NCBI GenBank assembly: GCA_913043275.1
Contig: CAJWLL010000001.1
Span: 1-64,000, forward strand
Origin: an uncultured Flavobacteriaceae bacterium
GTDB lineage: Bacteria > Bacteroidota > Bacteroidia > Flavobacteriales > Flavobacteriaceae
Direction: 5' to 3'
Length of the DNA stretch: 64,000 nt
A program made the position numbers and the translations under genes. The notes under the pieces are model-generated. The model saw only the letters and a list, made by a program, of their open reading frames with translations, was not told where the DNA came from and did no database searches. Below are positions 9,328 to 17,826 of this stretch, one piece after another (the first letter of the stretch is position 1; every line of letters starts with the position of its first letter).

Positions 9328-9799
9328 CAATTCTCATACTCTTTTAAAAGGTAACTATAGCGTTTAATCGTGTTGAGCCGAAGCCCAATAGAACCTGTTT
9401 TTCTATTCTTTCTATAAGATGTATCTTTGATTTGATTAGCCATAGCAATTTTAATTAATAAATTATTGTTTAACAAGTAATTAGTAGAGACTTACTTGAC
9501 TAATAATTTAAATGATTTTGTGCCTCTAATCTGGTCTAAATCTTCAGTATTTATAAGTTTAAAAAGTACTATTTTAAGTTTTTCATTAATCTTTTAGCCT
9601 CTTTATATCGAGGATTAACCCCTGATTTTTGGCCTGACAAAAACTCGGATTGATAAATAGTGGCAATGGAGAACTTAATTTTTTTTCCTTTAAAAGGTGC
9701 AAAAAGATATAGATTTGTACCTTTCTTTTTTGGACCGATGAAAGCCCAAATTCCATTTTTATAAAATCTAACATATGTTAAATCATGTTTTATTAATTT
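9327..9799 (-). pseudogene. Degraded minus-strand coding remnants in the gene-poor gap
   Basis: The 9237-9932 gap holds no intact gene but three minus-strand frames with protein-like composition. The first, 9799-9569, has 76 sense codons without a start codon (KNGIWAFIGPKKKGTNLYLF, then YQSEFLSGQKSGVNPRYKEA). The second, 9593-9492, has no start and ends TKSFKLLVK. The third, 9443-9327, is a 38-residue ATG-started frame with IGLRLNTIKRYSYLLKEYE. The second overlaps the first in another frame, as if one gene had been frameshifted. I do not recognise the family. Regulators and mobile-element genes are common in such positions, but nothing proves either. They could also be small intact genes with unusual starts. 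Confidence 0.4.
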
Positions 9800-9932
9800 T
9801 TAATAAATTACTAAGGCGTATTTTTACAACTTTTACACTATATACGATATGTTATTCTATGTTAGAAAACAAGAAAAATCGATTATTTATAAGGGATTAC
9901 AGCAGATTTTAATTTAAAACTGGAATATAATT

Positions 9933-10799
9933 ATGAAAGGAATTCTTCTCGCTGGGGGCTCCGGAACCCGATTACATCCAGTAACCAAAGGGGTCTCAAA
10001 ACAGTTACTACCTGTTTATGACAAACCCATGGTTTATTATCCGCTTTCGGTCTTGATGTCTGCAGGAATCAATAAGGTATTACTCATTAGTACCCCTACC
10101 GATTTACCTGCCTATCAACGTCTTTTGAAAGATGGAAGCCAATTTGGAATCCAAATCCAATATGCAGAACAAAAAGTCCCAAACGGACTGGCAGAGGCAT
10201 TTCTGATTGGTCAGGAGTTTATCGGTCAAGACCCTATTTGTTTGGTATTGGGTGACAACATATTCTATGGGGAGGGATTAAACACCTTGATGCGAGAATC
10301 GGTAAATCAACCTGAAATGGCCACTGTTTTCGGCTATACTGTCAAAGATCCCCAACGCTATGGTGTCATCGATTTTGACCAAACTGGCAAAGCCCTGTCC
10401 ATTGAAGAAAAACCAAAGGATCCCAAAAGCGACAAAGCCGTTGTCGGGCTATATTTTTATCCCAATGAGGTGGTTGAAATCGCAAAAAAAATAAAACCCA
10501 GTGCTCGGGGTGAATTAGAGATCACAGCTGTAAACCAAGCCTTTCTCAAAAAAGGCAAACTACAGGTAAAAATCCTTGGCAGGGGTTTTGCTTGGCTCGA
10601 TACCGGTACTCATGAATCCCTGATACAGGCAGGACAATTCATCCATACTGTCGAGAAACGTCAAGGACTAAAAGTCGCCTGTTTGGAGGAGATTGCCTTT
10701 GAAAAGGGATGGATCAGTCACGATCAACTCTTAACCTTGGCAAAAGATTTGTCCCAAACCGAATACGGTCAGTACCTCTTGGATCGTTATCAAAAATAA
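9933..10799 (+). CDS. rmlA: Glucose-1-phosphate thymidylyltransferase
   Basis: First step of dTDP-L-rhamnose synthesis: glucose-1-phosphate plus dTTP gives dTDP-glucose. The 288-residue protein has the pyrophosphorylase signature [20 protein letters not shown] at the N-terminus. GDNIFYG holds the metal-binding Asp, VVGLYFYP and [10 protein letters not shown] follow, and LDTGTHESL lies in the sugar-binding region. Length matches the family. It opens a four-gene cluster in the order A-C-D-B and is clearly less AT-rich than the operon to its left. No canonical -7 box was found in the AT-rich stretch before it. Confidence 0.96.
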   Translation: MKGILLAGGSGTRLHPVTKGVSKQLLPVYDKPMVYYPLSVLMSAGINKVLLISTPTDLPAYQRLLKDGSQFGIQIQYAEQKVPNGLAEAFLIGQEFIGQDPICLVLGDNIFYGEGLNTLMRESVNQPEMATVFGYTVKDPQRYGVIDFDQTGKALSIEEKPKDPKSDKAVVGLYFYPNEVVEIAKKIKPSARGELEITAVNQAFLKKGKLQVKILGRGFAWLDTGTHESLIQAGQFIHTVEKRQGLKVACLEEIAFEKGWISHDQLLTLAKDLSQTEYGQYLLDRYQK

Positions 10800-10806
10800 G
10801 TAGTAG

Positions 10807-11358
10807 ATGACCATTACCCCCACAGAACTTCCTGAAGTACTATTGATACAATCCCATAAATTGGAGGATGAAAGAGGCTGGTTTATGGAAAGCTTTAGAA
10901 AGGACCTACTGGAAAAAGCAGTGGGCCATGCTCTACATTTTTGTCAAGACAATCAAGCCCAATCCTCCTACGGTGTGATCCGTGGCTTGCACTACCAAAC
11001 ACCTCCATACGCCCAATCCAAGCTGGTTTCTGTCCTCCGAGGAAAGGTTCTGGACGTAGTGGTGGACATCAGAAAAGGGGCTCCCCATTTTGGAAAACAC
11101 ATCGCCTTAGAATTGAGCAGCGAAAACCAAAAGCAACTTTTTATTCCTCGTGGTTTTGCCCATGGTTATGCCTGTTTGAGCAAAAATGCTTTTTTGACTT
11201 ACAAGGTGGACAATTATTACAACAAAGGCGCTGAGGCCAGTATCGCCTTCGATGATCCACAATTGGACATCGATTGGCAAATTCCTATCGGAGAGCAAGT
11301 CCTCTCTTCAAAAGATCGGGAGCATCCCACTTTTGAAGCTGCAAAGTGTTTTGACTAA
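10807..11358 (+). CDS. rmlC: dTDP-4-dehydrorhamnose 3,5-epimerase
   Basis: Third step of the rhamnose pathway, double epimerisation at C3 and C5 of the 4-keto sugar. The 183-residue cupin-fold protein carries ESFRKD, the RGLHYQ segment with the catalytic histidine, LVSVLRGKVLDVVVDIRKG, and PRGFAHGYACLS. Length is normal for the family. It starts 7 bases after rmlA and ends 11 bases before rmlD, so it is part of one transcription unit. Confidence 0.96.
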   Translation: MTITPTELPEVLLIQSHKLEDERGWFMESFRKDLLEKAVGHALHFCQDNQAQSSYGVIRGLHYQTPPYAQSKLVSVLRGKVLDVVVDIRKGAPHFGKHIALELSSENQKQLFIPRGFAHGYACLSKNAFLTYKVDNYYNKGAEASIAFDDPQLDIDWQIPIGEQVLSSKDREHPTFEAAKCFD

Positions 11359-11369
11359 AAGATCGATAT

Positions 11370-12230
11370 ATGACTAAGGTTTTAGTAATAGGAGCCAAAG
11401 GGCAACTGGGACAATCTTTTCAATATTGGGCGCCGCATTTCCCACATTTTAAATTCTTTTTCAAAGACCTGCCGGAGTTCAATCTTTTTGATGAAAACCA
11501 AGTAGAGCAATTCTTCAATACAACTAATATAAATATAGTAATTAATTGTGCGGCTTATACTGGTGTGGATAGTGCAGAAGATGAACCTCAAAAGGCCCAA
11601 AAACTTAATGTTGAGGCCATTGGTTCACTCTGTGAGTTATCCAAAAACTTTGGATTTAAACTCATTCATTATTCTACCGATTATGTTTTTGATGGTACAG
11701 CCAATACTCCCTATAGAGAGGAGCATCCCCCTAGTCCTATAGGGGTTTATGGCAAGACTAAAGAAGAAGGAGAAACAATCATGAAAACCGCTGGAATTGA
11801 TGGGTGGATCATACGCACTTCCTGGTTATTTAGTCTCTATGGTAAAAACTTTGTAAATACCATCTTCTCCTTATTGCAAAAAAAAGATGAAATCAATGTA
11901 GTGAATGATCAATTGGGAAGCCCTACCTATGCTTTGGACCTAGCAGATTCAACTCTCAGAGCTTTGGATCAAAACTCTATAATTTGTGGTGTCCAAGTTT
12001 ATCATTTCACCAACACAGGAAAAACGACCTGGTATGGTTTTGCAGACAAGATCAAGCAACTGACTAATATTTCGTGTAATGTTCATCCTGTTGAAACCTC
12101 AGTTTATCCAACAAAGGCCAAACGACCAAAATATTCGGTTTTAAGCTGTGAGAAAATAAAAAAGGAATTTAACTTGAACCCACGATCTTGGGAATTAGCA
12201 TTGGAAGACTGTTTGAAAAAAATAAAATGA
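11370..12230 (+). CDS. rmlD: dTDP-4-dehydrorhamnose reductase
   Basis: Final reduction to dTDP-L-rhamnose. The 286-residue short-chain reductase has GAKGQLGQS at the N-terminus (NADPH loop), NCAAYTGVDSAE, YSTDYVFDG, and the catalytic YGKTKEEGE (YxxxK). Its TGA overlaps the ATG of rmlB (ATGA), so the two are probably translationally coupled. It is more divergent and more AT-rich than its rmlA and rmlC neighbours but has every expected motif. Confidence 0.95.
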   Translation: MTKVLVIGAKGQLGQSFQYWAPHFPHFKFFFKDLPEFNLFDENQVEQFFNTTNINIVINCAAYTGVDSAEDEPQKAQKLNVEAIGSLCELSKNFGFKLIHYSTDYVFDGTANTPYREEHPPSPIGVYGKTKEEGETIMKTAGIDGWIIRTSWLFSLYGKNFVNTIFSLLQKKDEINVVNDQLGSPTYALDLADSTLRALDQNSIICGVQVYHFTNTGKTTWYGFADKIKQLTNISCNVHPVETSVYPTKAKRPKYSVLSCEKIKKEFNLNPRSWELALEDCLKKIK

Positions 12231-13231
12231 CAAAAGAATCAATTTTAATTACTGGCGGAGCTGGATTTATAGGTTCACATCTCGTTCGCCTGATGGTCAA
12301 AAAATATCCCGATACCCAAATCGTTAACCTCGATGCACTTACCTATGCAGGAGACACTTTAAAACTTTATGAAATTGAGGAACTCTCCAATTATCAATTT
12401 GTTCATGGAAACATTACCGACACTGCACTGGTCAAAAAACTATTTGCCCAATATGATTTTGATGGCATAATTCATCTAGCAGCAGAATCCCATGTAGACC
12501 AATCTATCAAAAACCCTCTAAACTTTGCTCAAACCAATGTTATTGGGACTCTGACCTTGTTGGAAACTGCTCGTAGGGCATGGGAGGGATCATTCGAAGG
12601 AAAATTATTCTATCATGTTTCTACTGATGAGGTTTATGGCAGTTTGGGAGCCGAGGGCAAATTTACCGAGACCACTGCATATGATCCTCGATCTCCTTAT
12701 TCTGCCTCTAAAGCCGCTTCTGATCACTTTGTAAGAGTCTATTTCCATACCTATGGGTTTCCCATAGTATTGTCCAATTGCTCCAACAACTATGGACCCG
12801 ATCAATACCCCGAAAAACTCATCCCTCTATTCATAAAAAACATTGTCCAGGAAAAACTGCTTCCTGTATATGGTGATGGCCAGAATGTGAGAGACTGGCT
12901 ATTTATAGAAGATCATGTGGATGCTATTGATTTAATTTTCCAAAAAGGCAAATTGGGTTCCACCTACAACATAGGCGGTAATAACGAGATCAAAAACATA
13001 GATATCGTTCAACAAGTCATATCCATAGCCGACAAATACTTGGGCCGGCCCAAAGGCTACTCTCAAAAGCTGATAAACTACGTTACCGAACGCTTAGGGC
13101 ATGATTTCCGCTATGCCATTGATGCTTCCAAAATCAAAAACGAATTGGGTTGGGCACCCAAAACTTCTTTCGAAGTGGGAATAGACCAAACCGTTTATTG
13201 GTATTTGAATCAATTCGATGCCCTCCCCTAA
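12227..13231 (+). CDS. rmlB: dTDP-glucose 4,6-dehydratase
   Basis: Second step of the pathway, making the 4-keto-6-deoxy sugar with tightly bound NAD. Motifs are TGGAGFIGSHL near the N-terminus, STDEVYGS, the catalytic YSASKAASDH, and NNYGPDQYPEKLIP. I place the start at ATG 12227, which overlaps the rmlD stop as ATGA and gives 334 residues. A longer frame opening at TTG 12188 would add 13 residues inside rmlD with no homologous character. With rmlA, rmlC and rmlD it forms a complete dTDP-L-rhamnose set. Confidence 0.96.
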   Translation: MTKESILITGGAGFIGSHLVRLMVKKYPDTQIVNLDALTYAGDTLKLYEIEELSNYQFVHGNITDTALVKKLFAQYDFDGIIHLAAESHVDQSIKNPLNFAQTNVIGTLTLLETARRAWEGSFEGKLFYHVSTDEVYGSLGAEGKFTETTAYDPRSPYSASKAASDHFVRVYFHTYGFPIVLSNCSNNYGPDQYPEKLIPLFIKNIVQEKLLPVYGDGQNVRDWLFIEDHVDAIDLIFQKGKLGSTYNIGGNNEIKNIDIVQQVISIADKYLGRPKGYSQKLINYVTERLGHDFRYAIDASKIKNELGWAPKTSFEVGIDQTVYWYLNQFDALP

Positions 13232-13287
13232 GTGGTTGATTTCCCTTTATTTCTGTACTTAAATTAAGTTTTTGAAACCAAAATAAT

Positions 13288-13295
13288 TATATTTG
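13288..13295 (+). promoter_or_regulatory. Probable rplU-rpmA promoter (-7 box)
   Basis: TATATTTG matches the Bacteroidota -7 consensus TAnnTTTG and lies 19 bases before the rplU ATG. A TTTTTG tract 13 bases upstream could be the -33 element, but the spacing is shorter than usual. Confidence 0.5.
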
Positions 13296-13314
13296 CAATC
13301 CAAAATTATAGAAA

Positions 13315-13875
13315 ATGTACGCAATTGTAGATATAGCAGGGCAGCAATTTAAAGTTGCGAAAGACCAAAAGCTTTTCGTACATCGTTTACAAGATAAAGA
13401 AGGGAGCAAGGTTTCCTTTGATAAAGTCTATTTGCTTGACGATGGAAAAAAAGTTACTGTTGGCGCCCCGGCTATAAGTGGCGCTGCTGTAGAGGCAAAA
13501 GTCCTGGGTCACCTCAAAGGGGACAAAGTCATCGTTTTTAAGAAAAAGCGACGTAAAGGCTATCGTGTTAAAAATGGACACCGTCAGGCCCTAACGGAAT
13601 TGATGGTAGAAAGAATTGTAGCTTCCGGATCCAAACCTGCTACTGCAAAACTCAAAGCTGCAAAAGCAGCACCAGCTAAAAAAGTGCCTGCCAAATCGGA
13701 GCATAAATCCAAAGCTACAAAAGCAGGGCCGTCCAAAAAATCGTCTTCAAAGGTTGTTAAGCTTAATTATTCCAAAATGACCGTTACTGAGTTGAAAGTT
13801 GCTGCCAAGGAAAAAGAAATCAGCGGATATACCAGCTTGAAAAAGACAGAATTAATCGCCGCTTTAAATAAATAA
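13315..13875 (+). CDS. rplU: Ribosomal protein L21 with a C-terminal extension
   Basis: Large-subunit ribosomal protein binding 23S rRNA. Residues 1 to about 103 are ordinary L21, from the [13 protein letters not shown] start to [15 protein letters not shown] and the LMVERI end. The protein then continues to 186 residues, nearly twice the bacterial norm. Residues 104-150 are a Lys/Ala/Ser-rich linker. Residues 151-186 form a small helical module ([19 protein letters not shown], then [13 protein letters not shown]) resembling the Rho N-terminal/SAP-like fold. It is followed 24 bases later by rpmA, the usual partner. The extension may bind nucleic acid; that is an inference. Confidence 0.95.
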   Translation: MYAIVDIAGQQFKVAKDQKLFVHRLQDKEGSKVSFDKVYLLDDGKKVTVGAPAISGAAVEAKVLGHLKGDKVIVFKKKRRKGYRVKNGHRQALTELMVERIVASGSKPATAKLKAAKAAPAKKVPAKSEHKSKATKAGPSKKSSSKVVKLNYSKMTVTELKVAAKEKEISGYTSLKKTELIAALNK

Positions 13876-13899
13876 AGAATACCATAAAATAATAATAAA

Positions 13900-14160
13900 A
13901 TGGCACACAAAAAAGGAGTAGGTAGTTCCAAAAACGGAAGAGAATCAGAATCGAAACGCTTGGGCGTTAAGATTTTTGGAGGTCAAGCTGCCAAAGTGGG
14001 GAACATAATCGTTCGTCAACGTGGAACAGTCCACAACCCTGGAGAGAATGTTTATCTCGGTAAAGATCACACACTTCATGCCAAAGTAGATGGATTGGTG
14101 AAGTTTACCAAAAAGAGAGACAATAAATCTTATGTTTCTATCGAGCCTTTCGAAGTTTAG
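13900..14160 (+). CDS. rpmA: Ribosomal protein L27
   Basis: Large-subunit protein reaching towards the peptidyl-transferase centre. The 86-residue protein begins [20 protein letters not shown] and contains [17 protein letters not shown] and [11 protein letters not shown], all typical. The N-terminus has no cleavable extension of the Firmicutes kind. It is cotranscribed with rplU and followed by a strong terminator. Confidence 0.97.
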   Translation: MAHKKGVGSSKNGRESESKRLGVKIFGGQAAKVGNIIVRQRGTVHNPGENVYLGKDHTLHAKVDGLVKFTKKRDNKSYVSIEPFEV

Positions 14161-14177
14161 ATAAGAAAAATTATCCC

Positions 14178-14207
14178 AAAAAAGCCCGCCAATCGGCGGG
14201 CTTTTTT
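14178..14207. terminator. Bidirectional intrinsic terminator between rpmA and ahcY
   Basis: An A6 tract, a perfect GCCCGCC/GGCGGGC stem with an AATC loop, and a T6 tract. The symmetry lets it end both the rplU-rpmA transcript and the oppositely transcribed ahcY transcript. Confidence 0.9.
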
Positions 14208-14229
14208 GTTGGACCTAATGGCCCCCTTA

Positions 14230-15552
14230 TTAATATCTGTAGTATTCTGGTTTAAAGGGACCTTTAACCGTTACCCCGATATATTCTGCTTGATCTTCTG
14301 AAAGATCGTCTAACTCAACTCCTAAATGTTCCAAGTGTAAGGCTGCTACTTTTTCATCCAAGTGTTTGGGCAACATATAAACCTTATTTTCGTAATTGTC
14401 AGCATATTTCCATAATTCGATTTGTGCCAAGGTTTGGTTGGTAAAGGAATTACTCATTACAAAGCTGGGATGACCAGTAGCACAACCCAGATTGACCAAT
14501 CGGCCCTCTGCCAAAACAATCAATTCTTTTCCTTCTTCAAGTGTATACATATCCACCTGTGGTTTAATCTCAACCTTGGTGTGGCCATAACTGTCGTTGA
14601 GCCAATCCATATCAATTTCGTTGTCAAAGTGACCTATATTACATACAATCGCTTTGTCTTTTAGGGCCAAGAAAAATTCTTTTCTCAATATGTCTTTATT
14701 TCCAGTAGCAGTAATAACGATATCAGCATTTCCAATGACATTGGACATTTTTTTCACTTCAAAACCATCCATAGCGGCTTGCAGTGCACAAATGGGGTCG
14801 ATTTCAGTTACCGTAACAATAGCTCCTGCACCTTTAAAAGAGGCTGCGGTTCCTTTTCCGACATCCCCATACCCTGCAACAACCACCCGTTTTCCAGCCA
14901 GCATCACATCGGTTGCCCGACGGATTGCATCTACAGCACTTTCCTTACAACCGTATTTATTGTCAAATTTGGACTTGGTTACAGAGTCATTTACGTTGAT
15001 CGCTGGGAGTGGCAAAGTTCCATTTTTCATTCTTTCATAGAGTCGATGAACTCCTGTAGTTGTCTCTTCAGACAAACCTTTAATGTTTTTGACCAACTCA
15101 GGATAATGATCCAATACCAAATTGGTCAGGTCACCTCCGTCGTCCAAAATCATATTCAAGGGTTCGCGGTCCTCTCCAAAAAACAGGGTTTGTTCTATAC
15201 ACCAGTTAAACTCCTCTTCATTCATTCCTTTCCAAGCATAAACGGGAATATCTGCAGCAGCAATAGCAGCAGCGGCGTGATCTTGTGTAGAAAAAATATT
15301 ACAAGAACTCCAAGTCACCTCGGCACCTAAAGAAGTTAGTGTTTCGATTAGTACGGCAGTTTGGATCGTCATGTGTAGACACCCTGCTATTCGAGCCCCT
15401 TTCAGTGGCTGATTTTCGCTATATTCTTTTCTCAAAGCCATTAAACCCGGCATCTCTGATTCGGCCAAGTGAATTTCTCTCCTGCCAAATTCAGCTAGGG
15501 ACATGTCCTTTATTTTGTAGGGTAAATAAGTAGATGCACTTTTAGTCTCCAT
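14230..15552 (-). CDS. ahcY: Adenosylhomocysteinase (S-adenosyl-L-homocysteine hydrolase)
   Basis: Cytoplasmic NAD-dependent enzyme splitting S-adenosylhomocysteine into adenosine and homocysteine, clearing the product inhibitor of methyltransferases. The 440-residue protein has [13 protein letters not shown], the [15 protein letters not shown] catalytic region, [11 protein letters not shown] (NAD loop), [14 protein letters not shown], and the C-terminal KPEYYRY. I choose the ATG at 15552 (METKSAS). An upstream in-frame ATG would add 19 hydrophobic residues not expected for this cytoplasmic enzyme and would run through the promoter box. It is divergent from the phosphopantetheinyl transferase gene. 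Confidence 0.97.
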   Translation of the reverse strand: METKSASTYLPYKIKDMSLAEFGRREIHLAESEMPGLMALRKEYSENQPLKGARIAGCLHMTIQTAVLIETLTSLGAEVTWSSCNIFSTQDHAAAAIAAADIPVYAWKGMNEEEFNWCIEQTLFFGEDREPLNMILDDGGDLTNLVLDHYPELVKNIKGLSEETTTGVHRLYERMKNGTLPLPAINVNDSVTKSKFDNKYGCKESAVDAIRRATDVMLAGKRVVVAGYGDVGKGTAASFKGAGAIVTVTEIDPICALQAAMDGFEVKKMSNVIGNADIVITATGNKDILRKEFFLALKDKAIVCNIGHFDNEIDMDWLNDSYGHTKVEIKPQVDMYTLEEGKELIVLAEGRLVNLGCATGHPSFVMSNSFTNQTLAQIELWKYADNYENKVYMLPKHLDEKVAALHLEHLGVELDDLSEDQAEYIGVTVKGPFKPEYYRY

Positions 15553-15579
15553 AATTGTATCTTTATTATCAATTTTCAG

Positions 15580-15587
15580 CAAAAATA
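15580..15587 (-). promoter_or_regulatory. Probable ahcY promoter (-7 box)
   Basis: On the minus strand TATTTTTG matches TAnnTTTG and lies 27 bases before the chosen ahcY ATG. This supports that start over the longer frame. It occupies the 57-base divergent gap shared with the phosphopantetheinyl transferase gene. Confidence 0.5.
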
Positions 15588-15609
15588 CGCACTTTAATTT
15601 CAATATCAA

Positions 15610-16239
15610 ATGCCATTACACCAAAGGGTCAATATTGACCAAGAAACCCAAATTTTGATTTGGCATATTGAAGAACCTTTGGAGGAACTCAAAAGAAACC
15701 TCATACTGTCTAATACGGATGAAATCAGATTCCAAAAGCAAAAGGTCCTCTCCCATCAAAAAGAGTTTTTAGCTACTAGAAGACTCCTTTTGGAGGCGGG
15801 GATTGCTCCACATGATTTGAGTCATGATAACAATGGCGCCCCTTTTCTGGAATCGGGACGGCAGCTTTCCATTTCTCATACCAATAGGACAGCAGGAATC
15901 GCTTTGGGCACTACACCTCTGGGGATTGACCTAGAAGTTTACCGGCCCAAGATTCAAATTCTTGCACCCCGTTTTTTAAATACTGAAGAAAGCTTTGCTC
16001 TTAAAGGCTCCGGGGCAATTGAAAAACTTACCCTAATCTGGACCGCTAAGGAAGCTTTGTATAAAGCCCTTAAACAAAAAGGGATCATTTTTTCAAAGCA
16101 ATTGCTCGTGACACCTTTTGAATGGGGAGACTTCCAGGGTAATGCAAAAGTTATAATTTCAGATAAAACCTTCAATTTTTCTCTTAATTTTATAATTGAA
16201 AAAGCATATTGTGGTACTTTGGCCACGCCAAAAAACTAA
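15610..16239 (+). CDS. 4'-phosphopantetheinyl transferase (Sfp-like)
   Basis: Transfers the phosphopantetheine arm of CoA to a carrier-protein serine. The 209-residue length fits the Sfp/HetI type rather than the short AcpS type. Motifs are [24 protein letters not shown] (metal-binding Asp and Glu) and the hallmark [11 protein letters not shown]. No carrier protein or synthase gene is in this window, so the substrate may simply be the fatty-acid ACP. It is divergent from ahcY and followed 7 bases later by the thiamine-binding-protein gene. Confidence 0.9.
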   Translation: MPLHQRVNIDQETQILIWHIEEPLEELKRNLILSNTDEIRFQKQKVLSHQKEFLATRRLLLEAGIAPHDLSHDNNGAPFLESGRQLSISHTNRTAGIALGTTPLGIDLEVYRPKIQILAPRFLNTEESFALKGSGAIEKLTLIWTAKEALYKALKQKGIIFSKQLLVTPFEWGDFQGNAKVIISDKTFNFSLNFIIEKAYCGTLATPKN

Positions 16240-16246
16240 AAAAATA

Positions 16247-16507
16247 ATGAATATTTCAGTAGAATTGACCCTGCTCCCAATCAACGACAATTTTGAAAAT
16301 TCCATCAAAAATTTCATTAAGAAACTCAGAGCACTGGGCTTTAAGGTTTTGGAAAACCCCATGAGTACCCAAATTTATGGGGAATACGATGCATTAATGT
16401 CCTCGCTTCAAGAAGCCATAAAGGAAAGTTTTGAAAATGAGCCTTCTGTGGTTTTAAATATGAAAATCATCAAAGGAGACCGAAGTGACTATGTCCCCAG
16501 TTTTTGA
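16247..16507 (+). CDS. Thiamine-binding family protein (MTH1187/DUF77 type)
   Basis: Small ferredoxin-like-fold protein of the family that binds thiamine or related ligands. The 86-residue frame has SVELTLLPI at the N-terminus and NPMSTQIYGEYDALMSSL in the middle, the conserved ligand-site segment. I choose ATG 16247, just after the stop of the phosphopantetheinyl transferase. The longer frame from 16196 lies inside that gene. It overlaps the following PnuC-type permease, and a TPP riboswitch lies 1.2 kb downstream, so a role in thiamine uptake or sensing is likely. Confidence 0.75.
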   Translation: MNISVELTLLPINDNFENSIKNFIKKLRALGFKVLENPMSTQIYGEYDALMSSLQEAIKESFENEPSVVLNMKIIKGDRSDYVPSF

Positions 16508-17129
16508 TTTTTTATTCGGCCAATACAGTACTTATGCCACAATAGACATTGTATTGGAAACTAACGCTATCCTATTTGGACTACTTAGTGTTTGGTATGC
16601 CAAAAAAAACAGCATTTGGGTTTATCCCACCGGGATGATTACCACCTCTATTTTTGTTTATTTACTGCTCAAATGGGCCTTATTGGGTGATATGATTATC
16701 AACGCTTATTATTTTATAATGAGTTTATATGGCTGGTACTATTGGTCAAAAAAGCAACAGCAGGTAGTTGTTCACCAGATAACTTCAACAACCAAAAAAG
16801 AATTTCAAATGTCTTTGCTGCTTTTTATGACGAGTATGTTATTTGTCTTTTGGGTCTATCAAGTTTTTGATAAGTGGGTGGATTGGACAGCCTATGTAGA
16901 CACCCTGACCACCGCCATTTTCTTTGTTGGTATGGGCCTGATGGCCCGGCGAAAAATAGAACACTGGTTGTTTTGGATTGTAGGAGACATCATCTCTATC
17001 CCCCTCTATTTCTATAAGGGACTTACCCTGACCAGTTTTCAATATATTATATTTACCCTTATTGCCATCTATGGCTACCGCTCATGGAAAAAGATCTTAA
17101 ACAAGTCCACTCCCATATCCTTAGGGTAG
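16491..17129 (+). CDS. PnuC/PnuT-family vitamin permease
   Basis: Facilitator of the PnuC fold, whose members carry nicotinamide riboside (PnuC), thiamine (PnuT) or riboflavin (PnuX). The 212-residue protein has about seven hydrophobic helices and the aromatic-rich segments NAYYFIMSLYGWYYWSKK and FQYIIFTLIAIYGYRSWKK typical of the family. The start is ATG 16491 (MSPVF); a GTG six bases earlier is also possible. It overlaps the thiamine-binding gene by 17 bases and the kinase-like gene by 46. Nearby thiamine signals favour PnuT, while the NadR-like neighbour would favour nicotinamide riboside. Confidence 0.8.
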   Translation: MSPVFDFLFGQYSTYATIDIVLETNAILFGLLSVWYAKKNSIWVYPTGMITTSIFVYLLLKWALLGDMIINAYYFIMSLYGWYYWSKKQQQVVVHQITSTTKKEFQMSLLLFMTSMLFVFWVYQVFDKWVDWTAYVDTLTTAIFFVGMGLMARRKIEHWLFWIVGDIISIPLYFYKGLTLTSFQYIIFTLIAIYGYRSWKKILNKSTPISLG

Positions 17130-17650
17130 TACTTTACGGCCCTGAATCAACAGGCAAAACCACTTTAGCCAAAGCTTTAGCCAATCACTATCAGACCCAA
17201 TGGGTGGAAGAATTTGCCAGAGAGTACCTCCAAAAAAAATGGGACGAGCAGCAAAGCATTTGCACTTTAGAAGATTTGCCCTTTATTGTTGCGGGTCAAT
17301 TAAAAAGGGAAAACCAAAAAGCGATCAAAGCCAAAAAGCTCTTATTCTGCGACACCAATGTGGTGGTCACAAGGGTATGGTCTGAAACCCATTTTGATGG
17401 TTATTGCAACCCTGCAATTTTGGAGTATTCCAAAAAGTCCAAATATGACCTTTATCTTCTTACAGGAATCGATGTCCCTTGGGTAAAAGACGATTTAAGA
17501 GACCGCCAGGAGGATCGTCAGTCGATGTTTGATCATTTCAAAAGTACTTTGGACGAGATGCAAAAAAAATATTTGATCTTAGAGGGAAATCCAGTAATTC
17601 GATTGAACAAGGCCATAGCTTTCATTGATCTATTGTTAAAAAAGCAGTAA
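17084..17650 (+). CDS. NadR-like ATPase/kinase domain protein
   Basis: P-loop protein of the NadR C-terminal (ribosylnicotinamide kinase-like, AAA_28) family. The 188 residues show VVLYGPESTGKTTLAKALA (Walker A), EEFAREYL, LLFCDTNVVVTRVWSE and the charged WVKDDLRDRQEDRQ segment. The HTH and NMN-adenylyltransferase parts of full NadR are absent. It overlaps the permease gene, and permease plus kinase is the usual metabolic-trapping pair. The substrate could be nicotinamide riboside (by family) or thiamine (by context). This is the open question of the locus. Confidence 0.75.
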   Translation: MEKDLKQVHSHILRVVLYGPESTGKTTLAKALANHYQTQWVEEFAREYLQKKWDEQQSICTLEDLPFIVAGQLKRENQKAIKAKKLLFCDTNVVVTRVWSETHFDGYCNPAILEYSKKSKYDLYLLTGIDVPWVKDDLRDRQEDRQSMFDHFKSTLDEMQKKYLILEGNPVIRLNKAIAFIDLLLKKQ

Positions 17651-17677
17651 AAGCTTTCCAATATTTTATTACTGACT

Positions 17678-17685
17678 TATCTTTG
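17678..17685 (+). promoter_or_regulatory. Promoter of the riboswitch-controlled receptor (-7 box)
   Basis: TATCTTTG matches TAnnTTTG exactly and ends 6 bases before the first pairing base of the TPP riboswitch. A transcript starting at about 17692 would therefore begin with the aptamer. No clear -33 element was seen. Confidence 0.6.
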
Positions 17686-17691
17686 CCACAT

Positions 17692-17767
17692 ATCTCGAAG
17701 GGGTGCCTGCCTTAGGCTGGCTGAGATGATACCCATTGAACCTGGGCGGGTAATGCTGCCAAGGGAT
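17692..17767 (+). ncRNA. Thiamine pyrophosphate (TPP/THI-box) riboswitch
   Basis: All conserved blocks are present in order: GGGGTGCC (17700), CTGAGA (17721-17726), ACCC then TTGAACCTG (17736-17744), GGTAATGC (17749-17756) and AGGGA. A short P1 helix can form between ATCTC (17692-17696) and GGGAT (17763-17767). It lies 59 bases before the TonB receptor ATG. It has no downstream T-run terminator, so control of translation or RNA stability is more likely than termination. AAGGGGTG (17698-17705) is complementary to CACCCCTT (17797-17804), a possible competing helix. Confidence 0.93.
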
Positions 17768-17826
17768 TTTAATTAACATTTAACACTAAGAATAATCACC
17801 CCTTTTATTCGAATAAAACTATTCGG

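Noticed and set aside
9586-9774. 62-residue ATG-started frame on the minus strand
   Set aside because: The overlapping frame 9799-9569 has a more protein-like composition and runs longer without a stop; the ATG frame appears to be its shadow.
12188-12226. Longer N-terminus for rmlB from TTG 12188
   Set aside because: It lies inside rmlD, and ATG 12227 gives the normal N-terminus and an ATGA overlap.
14779-15330. 183-residue frame opposite ahcY
   Set aside because: It lies wholly inside the well-supported ahcY gene on the other strand and has a Cys/Ser-rich composition with no motif.
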